64,000 nucleotides of DNA from Candidatus Rokuibacteriota bacterium (GCA_016200085.1 JACQFL010000046.1:124001-188000), one strand, 5' to 3'. Positions 14,930 to 23,747 are shown, counted from the first letter of the stretch. The notes: generated from the letters alone by a model not told the origin. Numbers and translations are program-made.

Positions 14930-15587
14930 GGCGCTCAAGCGCGACATCCAGACGGTCCTGGAGCGGGACCCGGCCGCGCGGTCGACCCGGGACGTGCTCC
15001 TGTCGTATCCCGGCGTCCACGCCCTGGCGTTCCACCGCCTCGGGCACCGGCTGTGGGGCGCCGGCTGGCTCTCGCTCGCCCGCTGGGTGTCCCACGTGTC
15101 GCGCTTCTTGACGGGCATCGAGATCCATCCGGCGGCGAAGCTCGGCCCCGGCCTCTTCATCGACCACGGCATGGGCATCGTCATCGGCGAGACGGCGGAG
15201 GTCGGCGCGAACGTCACCCTGCTGCAGGGCGTGACCCTCGGTGGCACCAGCCTCAAGCGCGAGAAGCGCCACCCCACCCTCTGCGACAACGTGACCGTGG
15301 GCGCCGGCGCCAAGGTCATCGGCGCCATCACCGTCGGCGAGGGCAGCCGCATCGGCGCCGGCTCCGTCGTGGTGCGCGACGTGCCGCCGAACTCCGTTGT
15401 CGTCGGCGTGCCGGGGCGGGTAACATACCGGGACGGCCAGCGGGTGACGGGCACGATCGACATGAACCAGACGGACCTGCCGGATCCGGTGGCCAAGGCC
15501 ATCGAGCAGCTCGTCGACCGCATCCACGCGCTGGAGGCGGAGGTGGAGACGCTCCGCAAGAGCGTCGGCTCGCCGGTCACCGAGTAG
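14922..15587 (+). CDS. cysE: Serine O-acetyltransferase
   Basis: The 221-residue enzyme makes O-acetylserine, the carbon skeleton for cysteine. It has a short helical N-terminus and then a left-handed beta-helix of hexapeptide repeats with the family signatures [28 protein letters not shown] and LGGTSLK. Length and a short N-terminal domain make it an EpsC-type acetyltransferase. A coiled-coil-like C-terminus ([20 protein letters not shown]) may oligomerise. ATG 14922 follows a GGGAGGGGCGGGG site and overlaps the scaffold gene by 8 bases. Being co-transcribed with a desulfurase suggests that cysteine supply and sulfur mobilisation are coordinated. Confidence 0.93.
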   Translation: MFEALKRDIQTVLERDPAARSTRDVLLSYPGVHALAFHRLGHRLWGAGWLSLARWVSHVSRFLTGIEIHPAAKLGPGLFIDHGMGIVIGETAEVGANVTLLQGVTLGGTSLKREKRHPTLCDNVTVGAGAKVIGAITVGEGSRIGAGSVVVRDVPPNSVVVGVPGRVTYRDGQRVTGTIDMNQTDLPDPVAKAIEQLVDRIHALEAEVETLRKSVGSPVTE

Positions 15588-15604
15588 GAGGAGGAGGAGG
15601 AGGC

Positions 15605-15784
15605 GTGACCCCCAAGGACGTGATGAGCGTCGAGGACGCGTCGAAGTACCTGGCGATGGACAAGGCTGCTCTCGCCTCGCTGGCCAGGGAGCGCCGGATT
15701 CCGTGCCTGGAGGTCAACGGGACGTGGGTCTTCTCGAAGAAGTCCATCGACAAGTGGCGCCTGATGCGGGCGCGCCGCGCCTGA
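15605..15784 (+). CDS. Small excisionase-type helix-turn-helix protein
   Basis: This 59-residue product is an excisionase/MerR-like winged HTH of the type SVEDASKYLAMDKAALASL followed by RRIPCLEVNGTWVFSKKSIDKW. Single-domain versions occur as orphan DNA-binding proteins and do not by themselves indicate a mobile element. A run of GGA repeats (15587-15603) provides an unusually long Shine-Dalgarno before the GTG start. It lies 17 bases after cysE, so it may be in that transcription unit; its targets are unknown. Confidence 0.75.
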   Translation: MTPKDVMSVEDASKYLAMDKAALASLARERRIPCLEVNGTWVFSKKSIDKWRLMRARRA

Positions 15785-16341
15785 CGCGCGAGCGCGCCTG
15801 GGCGATCCTCACCGACTTCACGCGGAGCGACAGCCTCCGCAAGCACGCCCGTGCCGTGGAGGCCTCCATGCGCGCCTACGCCGCCCGCTACGGCGAGGAC
15901 CCCGAGGCGTGGGGCATCGCGGGCATGCTCCACGACTTCGACTACGAGATGCATTCCACCGCGCCGCGCCACCCTCTGAAGGGCGCCGAGATCCTCGCCG
16001 TCCGCGGTATCCCCGATCACGTCGTCTACGCCATCCTCGCCCACGCGGATTACTCGGGCATGCCGCGCCAGAGCCTGCTCGACCGGGCGCTCTACGCCTG
16101 TGACGAGCTCTCGGGCTTCGTGCACGCCTGCGCGCTCGTGCGGCCCGGCCGGGTGATCGCGGGGCTCGAGGTCGTGTCGGTGAAGAAGAAGCTCAAGGAC
16201 AAGGCGTTCGCTCGGACGGTGAACCGCGACGACGTGTACCGCGGCGCCCTCGAGCTGGGCGTCGACCTCGACGCCCACATCGCCTTCGTCGTCGACGCGC
16301 TGACCGCCGCCGCCCCCGAGATCGGCCTCTCCGCCGGGTAG
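15754..16341 (+). CDS. HD-domain phosphohydrolase
   Basis: The protein (195 residues from GTG 15754) is an HD-domain hydrolase: KHARAVEASM supplies the first histidine, MLHDFDYE the HD pair near residue 66, and a later LAHADYSG and YACDELSGF complete the metal-site pattern. This set is common in HDIG-type proteins that act on nucleotides or other phosphoesters; the substrate is unknown. The start is uncertain because no strong ribosome-binding site is visible and the gene overlaps the end of the HTH gene. DNA polymerase IV follows after two bases. Confidence 0.8.
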   Translation: MAPDAGAPRLTRERAWAILTDFTRSDSLRKHARAVEASMRAYAARYGEDPEAWGIAGMLHDFDYEMHSTAPRHPLKGAEILAVRGIPDHVVYAILAHADYSGMPRQSLLDRALYACDELSGFVHACALVRPGRVIAGLEVVSVKKKLKDKAFARTVNRDDVYRGALELGVDLDAHIAFVVDALTAAAPEIGLSAG

Positions 16342-16343
16342 GC

Positions 16344-17519
16344 ATGCCGCCCGCGCGGGCCATCGCCCACGTCGACATGGACGCGTTCTACGCGTCGGTC
16401 GAGCAGCGCGATCGCCCCGAGCTCCGCGGCCGCCCCGTCATCGTCGGCGGCGCCCCCGGCGGCCGCGGCGTCGTCTCCGCCGCGTCGTACGAGGCGCGTC
16501 CCTGGGGCGTGCGCTCGGCGATGCCGATCTCGCGGGCGGCGCGGCTCTGCCCCCACGCGGCCTTCCTGCCCGTCGACATGGAGAAGTACCAGCGCGTCTC
16601 GACGGAGATCATGGCCATCCTCGGCCGCTTCTCGCCGCTGGTGGAGCCGGTGTCGGTGGACGAGGCCTTCGTCGATCTCACCGGCACGGCGTCGTTGTTC
16701 GGGCCTCCTGCCGGCGCGGTGGCCGCCATCAAGGCCGCGATCCGGACCGAGACCGCGCTCACGGCCTCCGCCGGCCTGGCGCCCAACAAGTTCCTCGCCA
16801 AGGTCGCCTCGGAGCTCGAGAAGCCTGACGGCCTCGTCGTCGTCGCACCGGGGACGGAGGCAGCGTTCCTCGCACCTTTGCCGATCGAGCGACTCTGGGG
16901 CGTGGGGCGGGTGATGGGCCAATCGCTCCGCGACATGGGCGTCACCACGGTCGGTCGGCTGCAGGCCCTCCCGCGCGACACGCTCGTCCGCCGCTTCGGT
17001 GCCCACGGTGCGGACCTGCACGACCTCGCTTTCGGCCGCGACGAGCGTCCCGTCGTGCCCTCGACGGCGCCGAAGTCGATCGGCGCCGAGACCACGTTCG
17101 GCCGCGATCGGCGCGACACCCGGCACCTGCACGCGACCCTCCGAAGCCACGCCGAGCGGGTCGCGCGCGAGCTGCGCGACCAGCATCTGCGCGCCGCGAC
17201 CATCACGCTGAAGCTCCGCTTCGCCGACTTCTCGACGATCACGCGCGCCGTGAGCGGTGAGCCCACCCAGGACGGCCTCGAGATCTTCCGCCGCGCGCGC
17301 GACCTCTTCGATCGCGAGACCCTGCACCTGGCCGTGCGGCTGCTCGGCGTCTCGGCCTCCGGGCTCGGGCCCGAGGACGCCGGCCAGCTGCCCTTGCTGG
17401 ATCCGGGGGCCGTCAAGCGCGACCGAGTGGCGCGGGCGGTCGATCGTCTGACCGATCGGTTCGGCGAGGGCGCGGTCCGACCCGCGAGCCTGCTGGACCG
17501 CGACGACCGGGACGGGTAG
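16344..17519 (+). CDS. dinB: DNA polymerase IV (Y family)
   Basis: This 391-residue polymerase carries the Y-family catalytic acids: D11 in AHVDMDAFY and D106/E107 in SVDEAFVDLT. Also present are the YEARPWGVRSAMP finger motif, a thumb helix-hairpin-helix (WGVGRVMGQSLRDMGV near residue 188) and a little-finger domain. It performs translesion synthesis. The C-terminus lacks an obvious clamp-binding peptide of the QLxLF type, although QLPLLD near residue 351 could serve. It follows the HD-domain gene directly. No LexA-type operator was recognised upstream. Confidence 0.94.
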   Translation: MPPARAIAHVDMDAFYASVEQRDRPELRGRPVIVGGAPGGRGVVSAASYEARPWGVRSAMPISRAARLCPHAAFLPVDMEKYQRVSTEIMAILGRFSPLVEPVSVDEAFVDLTGTASLFGPPAGAVAAIKAAIRTETALTASAGLAPNKFLAKVASELEKPDGLVVVAPGTEAAFLAPLPIERLWGVGRVMGQSLRDMGVTTVGRLQALPRDTLVRRFGAHGADLHDLAFGRDERPVVPSTAPKSIGAETTFGRDRRDTRHLHATLRSHAERVARELRDQHLRAATITLKLRFADFSTITRAVSGEPTQDGLEIFRRARDLFDRETLHLAVRLLGVSASGLGPEDAGQLPLLDPGAVKRDRVARAVDRLTDRFGEGAVRPASLLDRDDRDG

Positions 17520-17550
17520 GGTCGGCCGTCGCAGCAACGTCTGCCGCATC

Positions 17551-17559
17551 TGATATACT
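17551..17559 (+). promoter_or_regulatory. Extended -10 promoter before the ferritin-like gene
   Basis: TGATATACT (TG-N-TATACT) is a good extended -10 element about 40 bases before ATG 17598. No clear -35 is present at 17 bp, which an extended -10 can tolerate. A GGCTCGGAGG ribosome-binding region follows. Confidence 0.5.
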
Positions 17560-17597
17560 CGGCTGAATCGCCGTTCACTCGGCTCGGAGGTCGAGAG

Positions 17598-18353
17598 ATG
17601 GAACGCCCCATCGCCTACGACAAGCTGGCCCGCGAGGACCGCTTCGTGCGGATGCGCGCGCGGGAGACCTCGGAGCTGCGGATGGCCCAGGGGCTGCCGC
17701 CCATGGCCGACCTCGCGAGCCGCGAGTCGATCCGCGAGCGCATGCATGGGATCTTCGTCGGCGAGCTCCAGGCGATGGAGGGGGCCGGCCGCACCGTCTA
17801 CGACTTTCCCGACGCGCCGTGGGAGTTCACGATGGACATGGCGCGCCAGGTGTGGGACGAGTCGCGCCACGTCGAGATCTACATGGACCTGCTCGAGCAC
17901 ATGGGCGGGCACATCGGCGAGTTCCCCGAGTCCACCATTCTCTGGCGCTGCGCGTGCGCCGAGGACGCCGCCGCCCGGGTGGCCGGCGTCAACCGCGGAC
18001 TCGAGGGGCTGGCCTGCGACGTCTTCAACCAGCTGATCCACATCGCCCGCAAGATCGGCGACCCCATCATCGAGCAGGCCGTGGACTACGTGCTCGCCGA
18101 CGAGATCACCCACGTGCGGATGGGCTCGCGCTGGCTCAACGAGCTCACCAAGGGCGATCCGCACCGCCGGCGCCAGGCCATCGAGTTCCAGGACACCATC
18201 GACGAGCGCTTCAACCTGGGCGGGGTCCGCCAGGACGGCGCGCACGACGAGGTCTCCATCTCCATCGCGCGCGAGGCCCGCAAGCTCGCCGGGTTCACCG
18301 ACGAGGAGATCGAGCGGCTCGTCAAGAGCACCCAGCGCTCGCCAGTCTATTGA
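17598..18353 (+). CDS. Ferritin-like diiron protein (DUF455-type)
   Basis: The 251-residue all-helical protein shows a ferritin-like four-helix pattern with carboxylate/histidine pairs: GELQAMEGAGR near residue 52, WDESRHVEIY near 87, and ADEITHVRMG near 168. These match the DUF455 group of putative diiron proteins, whose reactions are mostly unknown. No signal peptide is present. An extended -10 promoter precedes it, and a second ferritin-like gene follows 33 bases downstream. An oxidase or hydroxylase role is possible but not shown by the sequence. Confidence 0.8.
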   Translation: MERPIAYDKLAREDRFVRMRARETSELRMAQGLPPMADLASRESIRERMHGIFVGELQAMEGAGRTVYDFPDAPWEFTMDMARQVWDESRHVEIYMDLLEHMGGHIGEFPESTILWRCACAEDAAARVAGVNRGLEGLACDVFNQLIHIARKIGDPIIEQAVDYVLADEITHVRMGSRWLNELTKGDPHRRRQAIEFQDTIDERFNLGGVRQDGAHDEVSISIAREARKLAGFTDEEIERLVKSTQRSPVY

Positions 18354-18386
18354 TCGTGGGCTGATTCCCGGCCTGGGCCGCCCGGC

Positions 18387-19352
18387 ATGACCGCTCATCC
18401 CCTCGCGGGTCACTTCTCGGTCGACGACGCCGCGAGGCGCATCCGCCACTACCGCTACGCCGAGGAGCGTACGATGCGCATCCTCGGCGGCTGGATCGCG
18501 CTCACTCCCGAGCTCCCCGCGAAGCTGCTCTTCGGGCGCCACGTCTGGGACTGCGCCCAGCACGCGGACCTCTGGGGCCGGCGCCTGCCCGAGCTGCGGT
18601 CGCCCGCCCAGCAGTCGGAGCCGCCGAACGAGGCGTTCGTCGATTTCATGGCGCTCGTCGAGACGGCGGAGGAGCCCGGGCGGACGATCGAGCGTGTCGT
18701 CGGGATCTACCGGGTCCTCAAGCGGCACCTGCTCGCGGAGTACGAGCGCCATCTCGCGCACGCCAACCCCGTCTACGAGCCGCCCACGCGGAGGATCCTC
18801 CAGCGCTGCATCGAGGAGGAGCGGCGGCACGTGGCCGCTGGCGCGGTGGTCCTCGACCGCCTGGTCACCGACGACGCGGCGCGCGCGCGAGCCCAGGCGT
18901 GGGAGCGACGGCTCGTCGAGCGGCTGGCCGCCGCGCGCGGCCTGGGTGGTGATGTCGAGACGCCGGCGCTGGCCGATGTCGCGCCCGACAGTGTCCGCTT
19001 CCAGGGTGACCTGGTGGCGCTCGACTCGACGTTCGAGCCCGTCGGGCTTTCCGAGGACCTCGCGCAGGCGGTCGACGCTCACGCCCGGGCCCTCATCGAT
19101 GCCGAGCGCTCCAGGTGGGCCGCCGACGTCGCCCCCGAGGCGCGCGAGGCCGTCGCCGGCGAGTACGCCGCGCTCGGCAAGCTCGCGACCAGCGAGATCG
19201 TGGCCGTGGCGCGAATCGGCGCCCACCGGGTCGTGCGCGTGAGGCTCGACGGGCCGGAGCGCTCGTGGCTGGTCCAGCAGCAGTGGCGGCGCGCGGACGG
19301 CCAGTGGCGCCTCTTCACGGCGACCATCGTCCGCTCCGATCCCCGCCCGTAG
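18387..19352 (+). CDS. Ferritin-like protein with C-terminal NTF2-like part
   Basis: This 321-residue protein has a helical N-terminal part with ferritin-like E/H pairs (RYAEERTMR near residue 29, GRHVWDCAQHADLWGRR near 52, CIEEERRHVAAG near 142). A C-terminal alpha/beta part from about 225 (EYAALGKLATSEIV, WLVQQQWRRADGQWRL) resembles SnoaL/NTF2-like folds. It is a distant paralog or functional partner of the upstream ferritin-like protein. The specific family is not recognised. Its stop shares a base with the GTG of the biotin carboxylase gene, so it is in the same operon as the acyl-CoA carboxylase subunits. Confidence 0.65.
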   Translation: MTAHPLAGHFSVDDAARRIRHYRYAEERTMRILGGWIALTPELPAKLLFGRHVWDCAQHADLWGRRLPELRSPAQQSEPPNEAFVDFMALVETAEEPGRTIERVVGIYRVLKRHLLAEYERHLAHANPVYEPPTRRILQRCIEEERRHVAAGAVVLDRLVTDDAARARAQAWERRLVERLAAARGLGGDVETPALADVAPDSVRFQGDLVALDSTFEPVGLSEDLAQAVDAHARALIDAERSRWAADVAPEAREAVAGEYAALGKLATSEIVAVARIGAHRVVRVRLDGPERSWLVQQQWRRADGQWRLFTATIVRSDPRP

Positions 19353-20698
19353 TGTTCGCCTCCGTCCTCGTCGCCAACCGCGGGGAGATCGCGCGCCGCA
19401 TCGTGCGCGGCTGCCGGCGGCTCGGCGTGCGCGCCGTCGCCGTGTACTCGGAGGCCGACCGCGAGGCGCCGCACGTCCGTGACGCCGACGCCGCCGTGGC
19501 CATCGGCCCGGCGCCGGCCCGCGAGAGCTATCTCGCCATCGAGCGACTGATCCAGGCCGCGCGCGACAGCGGGTGCGACGCCGTCCATCCAGGCTACGGC
19601 TTCCTCTCGGAGCGGTGGGAGTTCGCGGCGGCGTGCGCCAAGGCGGGTCTGACGTTCATCGGCCCCGATCCCGAGGCCATCCGCCTCATGGGCGACAAGA
19701 CCGAGGCGCGCCGCCGCATGGCCGCGGCCGGCGTACCGGTCCTGGCCGGCAGCCCCGGCCCGGCGGCGGACGCGAGCGCGGCCGAGGCCATCGCGCGCGA
19801 GACGGGACTGCCCGTGCTGCTCAAGGCGGCCGCCGGGGGCGGCGGCATCGGCATGGTGCGCGTGGACGACGCGGCCCAGCTCGCAGCGGCCTTCACCGCG
19901 GCCTCGCGCCGCGCGCAGGCGGCCTTCGGCAGCGGCGCGCTCTACGTCGAGCGGTACCTCGACCGCGCGCGCCACGTCGAGGTGCAGGTGTTCGGCGACC
20001 GTCACGGCAACGTCGTGCACCTGCACGAGCGCGAGTGCTCCATCCAGCGGCGGCACCAGAAGCTCGTCGAGGAATCACCGGCGCCGCGGCTGGCCGCCGC
20101 GACCAAGGACGGGCTGACGCGGGCGGCGGTGCACGGCGCGCGGGCCATCGGCTACGTGAACGCCGGCACGCTGGAGTTCCTGGTCGATGCGCAGGACCGC
20201 TTCTACTTCCTCGAGATGAACACCCGGCTCCAGGTGGAGCATCCGGTGACGGAAGAGGTCACGGGCCTGGACCTGGTGGAGGCCCAGCTGCGGGTGGCGG
20301 CCGGCGAGCGGCTGCCCTGGCGGCAGGAGGAGATCGTCCAGCGCGCCGCGGCCATCGAGTGCCGCGTATACGCGGAAGATCCCGCGAAGAGGTTCCTGCC
20401 GTCGCCGGGGACGATCACCGCGCTCGACCTTCCGGGCGGCGAGGGCGTACGCGTCGAGAGCGGGGTGGAGACGGGCACCGTGGTCTCGGTGCACTACGAC
20501 CCGCTGCTGCTCAAGCTGATCACGCGCGGCGACTCTCGCGAGGCCGCCATCGCGCGCATGGCCGCGGCCCTCGAGGCCACCCGCGTCGAGGGCGTGCAGA
20601 CCACGCTCCCCTTCCTGTGCCGCGTGATAGGCTCCCAGGCGTTCCGCCGCGGCGAGGTCCATACCCAGATGGTCGAGCAAGGAGCGTTCAATGCCTGA
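19352..20698 (+). CDS. accC: Biotin carboxylase subunit of an acyl-CoA carboxylase
   Basis: The 448-residue ATP-grasp enzyme carboxylates biotin with bicarbonate and ATP. It has the LVANRGEIARRI start, VHPGYGFLSE near residue 81, HLHERECSIQRRHQK near 225, and the FLEMNTRLQVEHPVTE active-site block near 287. The glycine-rich ATP loop, usually GGGG(R/K)GM, reads GGGGIGM here. GTG 19352 overlaps the preceding stop by one base; the end overlaps the biotinyl-carrier gene. With the carboxyltransferase at 22116 it probably forms a propionyl-/acyl-CoA carboxylase rather than the housekeeping acetyl-CoA enzyme. Confidence 0.93.
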   Translation: MFASVLVANRGEIARRIVRGCRRLGVRAVAVYSEADREAPHVRDADAAVAIGPAPARESYLAIERLIQAARDSGCDAVHPGYGFLSERWEFAAACAKAGLTFIGPDPEAIRLMGDKTEARRRMAAAGVPVLAGSPGPAADASAAEAIARETGLPVLLKAAAGGGGIGMVRVDDAAQLAAAFTAASRRAQAAFGSGALYVERYLDRARHVEVQVFGDRHGNVVHLHERECSIQRRHQKLVEESPAPRLAAATKDGLTRAAVHGARAIGYVNAGTLEFLVDAQDRFYFLEMNTRLQVEHPVTEEVTGLDLVEAQLRVAAGERLPWRQEEIVQRAAAIECRVYAEDPAKRFLPSPGTITALDLPGGEGVRVESGVETGTVVSVHYDPLLLKLITRGDSREAAIARMAAALEATRVEGVQTTLPFLCRVIGSQAFRRGEVHTQMVEQGAFNA

Positions 20699-20906
20699 GG
20701 AGATCAAGGCGCACATCACCGGGGTGGTGTTCCAGGTCACGACCAAGCCCGGCGACACCGTGCAGGCCGGTGATCCGGTGATCGTGCTGGAGTCCATGAA
20801 GATGGAGATTCCCGTCGAGGCCCCGCGGGCGGGCACGATCGCGGAGATCCGGGTGCAGGAAGGCCAGACGGTGCAGGAAGACGAGACGGTCGCCGTCATG
20901 GCGTGA
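20691..20906 (+). CDS. Biotin/lipoyl attachment carrier protein
   Basis: This 71-residue protein is a stand-alone biotinyl domain with the ESMKME motif; K37 is the biotinylation site. The two halves of the domain (PGDTVQAGDPV and EGQTVQEDETV) are the usual hammerhead repeat. It is shorter than housekeeping AccB, lacking the Pro/Ala-rich N-terminus. ATG 20691 overlaps the end of the biotin carboxylase gene by 8 bases, and the carboxyltransferase lies 1.2 kb downstream. Confidence 0.92.
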   Translation: MPEEIKAHITGVVFQVTTKPGDTVQAGDPVIVLESMKMEIPVEAPRAGTIAEIRVQEGQTVQEDETVAVMA

Positions 20907-20912
20907 GGGCCG

Positions 20913-21494
20913 ATGACCAGCCACCTCTTCGCCTGGCTCGGCCGCATGAAGTTCATCCGCCGCTGGGGGCTGATGCACAACACGTGGCCGGAGAACATCC
21001 AGGAGCACAGCCTGCGGGTGGCGATGGTGGCCCACACGCTGGCGTTGATCCGGAACCGGAGCCACGGCGGCAAGGTCAGCCCCGAGCGCGCCGCCACGCT
21101 CGCCCTCTACCACGATGTCGCCGAGGTGCTGACCGGTGACCTGCCCGCGCCGGTGAAGTACACGAACCCGGCGATCCGCGACGCGTACCGCGAGATCGAG
21201 GCCTCGGCTGCCGAGAAGCTCCTCGAGCTCGTGCCCGCGGCGCTCAGGGCCGACTATCGCCCGCTCTTCTTCCCCGAGGACGCCGACCGCGAGCACTGGG
21301 TGCTCGTGCACGCCGCGGACAAGATCTGCGCGTGGATCAAGTGCCTCGAGGAGGTGAGCGCCGGCAACCACGAGTTCACCAGGGCCGAGAAGGCGCTCCG
21401 CGAGACCGTCGAGGGCCTCGGCCTGCCCGAGGTCCACGAGTTCGTGGAGACGTTCAGCCCCGGTTTCCGCCTGACGCTCGACGAGCTGGGCTGA
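20913..21494 (+). CDS. yfbR: 5'-deoxynucleotidase, YfbR-type HD hydrolase
   Basis: The 193-residue protein matches YfbR: it opens with FAWLGRMKFIRRWGLM, has NIQEHSLRVAMVAH (first metal histidine), ALYHDVAEVLTGD (HD pair) and a later HAADKICAWIKCLEE with the final aspartate. YfbR removes the 5' phosphate from deoxynucleoside monophosphates. It lies 6 bases after the biotinyl-carrier gene, within the carboxylase operon, without an obvious functional link to it. Confidence 0.9.
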   Translation: MTSHLFAWLGRMKFIRRWGLMHNTWPENIQEHSLRVAMVAHTLALIRNRSHGGKVSPERAATLALYHDVAEVLTGDLPAPVKYTNPAIRDAYREIEASAAEKLLELVPAALRADYRPLFFPEDADREHWVLVHAADKICAWIKCLEEVSAGNHEFTRAEKALRETVEGLGLPEVHEFVETFSPGFRLTLDELG

Positions 21495-21586
21495 GCCTCA
21501 GGCCGCCCGCGGGCTGCGCCGCCGGCGGCGTTCGTCTACACTGTCCGCGCGGCCGCGCCGCGAGACTGGGAATCAGGAGAGCCCCG

Positions 21587-22119
21587 ATGAGCGTCGAGAT
21601 GGTCCGCTCGCTCTACGCCTACCACCGCTGGGCCAACCGGCGCCTGTTCGACGTGGTCGCTGGCCTCGGCGAGGCCACCGCGGCGAAGGAGATCGGCCCC
21701 CAGTTCAGCTTCCCGACCCTCAAGGGGATGCTGGCCCACATCTACGGCGCCGACTACGTGTGGCTGACCCGGTGGAAGGGCTCGACCCCAGCGCGCCTGC
21801 CCGGCGACGCGGACTTCGCCACGCTGGCGGACCTGCGCGGCACGTGGGACGCGCTCGAGACGGAGCAGACGGCCCACGTCGAGGCGCTGACGGAGGCCGC
21901 ACTGGCGCGCGGGTGCGAGTACAAGAATACCGCGGGCAAGCCGTTTCGCGGCCAGATCGCCGCGCTGCTCCAGCACGTGGCCAACCACGCGACCCATCAC
22001 CGTAGCGAGCTGCCACCATGATCACGATGGTCAGCGGCTCGCCGCCGCCCACCGATCTGGTCGTGCACCACCTGATCGTCACGGGGCAGGTCGACGGTGA
22101 GGTGAAGAAGTGGCCATGA
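21587..22119 (+). pseudogene. DinB-family (DNA-damage-inducible fold) metal protein, frameshifted near its 3' end
   Basis: ATG 21587 opens a DinB/YfiT-like four-helix protein: LYAYHRWANRRLFDVV, HIYGADYVWLTRW (first His), and HVANHATHHRSEL (last two His). The frame stops at 22019-22021 after 144 residues, just behind RSEL. In the -1 frame the expected family tail continues: MITMVSGSPPPTDLVVHH, ending at 22117-22119 with an ATGA overlap onto the carboxyltransferase start. Restoring one G near 22012 would give RSELATMITM and a normal protein of about 177 residues. It is either a real 1-base deletion or a base-calling/assembly error. The metal histidines precede the shift, so the short form might still fold. 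Confidence 0.75.
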
Positions 22120-23663
22120 AGGACCTGGTCGACGAGCTCGCCGCTCGTCGGCAGCGCGCCCGCCGGATGGGCGGCGACGAGCAGGTGGCCCGGCAGCACG
22201 CCGCCGGCAAGCTCACCGTGCGCGAGCGCCTGGACCTGCTCTTCGCCGCGGGCACGTTCACCGAGATCGGGGTGCAGGCCACCCACGCCGGGATCTCCCC
22301 CGACATGGCCGGCAAGGAGACGCCGGCCGACGGGGTGGTCACGGGCTTCGGCCGCGTGGATGGTCGCTTCGCGTCGGTGATCGCCTACGACTTCACGGTG
22401 ATGGCGGGCTCGATGGGCCGCACCGCCGAGGTCAAGTGCAACCGCGCCCGCGAGATCGCGTACAGCAAGCGCTTCCCCATGATCTGGCTGATCGACTCCG
22501 CCGGGGCGCGCATCCAGGAGGCGATCGGCTCGCGCAACTTCGCCGGCTCGGGACTGCTCTTCCGCGAGGAGTCGATCATGAGCGGCGTGGTGCCCCAGGT
22601 GGCGGCCATGATGGGCCCGGGCGCCGCCGGCACCGCCTACATCCCGGCGCTCGCCGACTTCGTGCCGATGGTGAAGGGCACGAGCAACATGGCGCTCGGC
22701 GGCCCGCCGCTGGTCAAGGCCGTGGTCGGCGAGGACATCACGGCCGAGGAGCTCGGCGGCTCGAAGATCCACTGCGAGATCTCGGGCGTCGGCGACCTGG
22801 AGGTGGCCGACGACCGCGCGTGCATCCAGGCGATCAAGGACTACCTGTCCTACTTCCCGTCCTCGAACGCCGAGAAGCCGCCGGCGATCGCGTGCGACGA
22901 TCCCTCCGACCGGCGCGAGGAGAGTCTCGTCGAGATCGTGCCGGACAGCGCGCGGCGCGCCTACGACGTCAAGAAGGTCATCCGGGCGATCGTGGACCAC
23001 GGGCGCCTCTTCGAGATGAAGCCGGGCTGGGCCAAGAACGTCGTCACCGCGTTCGCGCGGCTGGCGGGCCATCCCGTGGGCATCGTCGCGAACCAGCCGA
23101 TGGTGCTGGGGGGCGCCCTCGACATCGACTCCGCCGACAAGGCCGCGCGCTTCATCATGCTCTGCGACGCCTTCAACATCCCGCTCGTGTTCCTGCAGGA
23201 TGTCCCCGGCTTCATGGTGGGCTCCAAGGTCGAGCGCGCGGGGATCATCCGCCACGGCGCCAAGATGCTCTACGCCGTCAGCGAGGCCACGGTGCCGAAG
23301 CTCACGGTGGTGCTGCGCAAGGCCTACGGCGCCGGCTACTTCGTGATGTGCGGCCGCGGCTACGAGCCGGACCTGATCGTGGCCTGGCCGACCGCGGAGA
23401 TCAGCGTGATGGGCCCGGAGGGCGGGACCAACATCATCTTCCGCCGGGAGATCGCCGCCGCCGCCAACCCCGACGAGGAGCGCGCCCGCCGGGTCGAGGA
23501 GTTCCGCAAGCTCATCAACCCCTTCATCGCTGCCGGCGCCGCGTTGATCGACGACGTCATCGACCCGCGCGAGACGCGCCCGACGCTGATCCGGGCGCTG
23601 GAGATGGCGCAGACCAAGCGCGTCGAGCGCCCGTGGAAGAAGCACGGCGTGATGCCGGTGTAG
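22116..23663 (+). CDS. Acyl-CoA (propionyl-CoA type) carboxylase, carboxyltransferase subunit
   Basis: This 515-residue subunit (two more from GTG 22110) is a fused alpha/beta carboxyltransferase of the PccB/AccD type. The N-terminal half contains MIWLIDSAGARIQEA and GPGAAGTAYIPA, and the C-terminal half contains PLVFLQDVPGFMVGS and the GPEGGTNIIF loop, the two crotonase-fold oxyanion regions. It transfers carboxyl from biotin to an acyl-CoA. The RERLDLLFAAGTFTE N-terminus is characteristic of PccB-like subunits. Together with the biotin carboxylase and carrier genes upstream it makes a complete enzyme. ATG 22116 overlaps the true end of the DinB-family gene. Confidence 0.92.
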   Translation: MKDLVDELAARRQRARRMGGDEQVARQHAAGKLTVRERLDLLFAAGTFTEIGVQATHAGISPDMAGKETPADGVVTGFGRVDGRFASVIAYDFTVMAGSMGRTAEVKCNRAREIAYSKRFPMIWLIDSAGARIQEAIGSRNFAGSGLLFREESIMSGVVPQVAAMMGPGAAGTAYIPALADFVPMVKGTSNMALGGPPLVKAVVGEDITAEELGGSKIHCEISGVGDLEVADDRACIQAIKDYLSYFPSSNAEKPPAIACDDPSDRREESLVEIVPDSARRAYDVKKVIRAIVDHGRLFEMKPGWAKNVVTAFARLAGHPVGIVANQPMVLGGALDIDSADKAARFIMLCDAFNIPLVFLQDVPGFMVGSKVERAGIIRHGAKMLYAVSEATVPKLTVVLRKAYGAGYFVMCGRGYEPDLIVAWPTAEISVMGPEGGTNIIFRREIAAAANPDEERARRVEEFRKLINPFIAAGAALIDDVIDPRETRPTLIRALEMAQTKRVERPWKKHGVMPV

Positions 23664-23747
23664 GTGGGCGACCGCCATTCGAGCGCCGGCTTTGCCGGCG
23701 CACCCCTGCCTCGAGCGCTTGAAAGTTACCGCCGAGGCGGTGGGGGT

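Noticed and set aside
15605-15784. Excisionase as evidence of an integrated element
   Set aside because: There is no integrase, attachment site or tRNA nearby, and the flanking genes are ordinary chromosomal ones.
16092-19226. Very long open frames on the minus strand opposite dinB and the ferritin-like genes, and similar ones at 44930-48211, 46719-50468 and 53288-56785
   Set aside because: They mirror well-recognised + strand genes codon by codon, contain no family motifs, have Arg/Ala/Gly/His-rich composition typical of antisense frames in G+C-rich DNA, and lack ribosome-binding sites.
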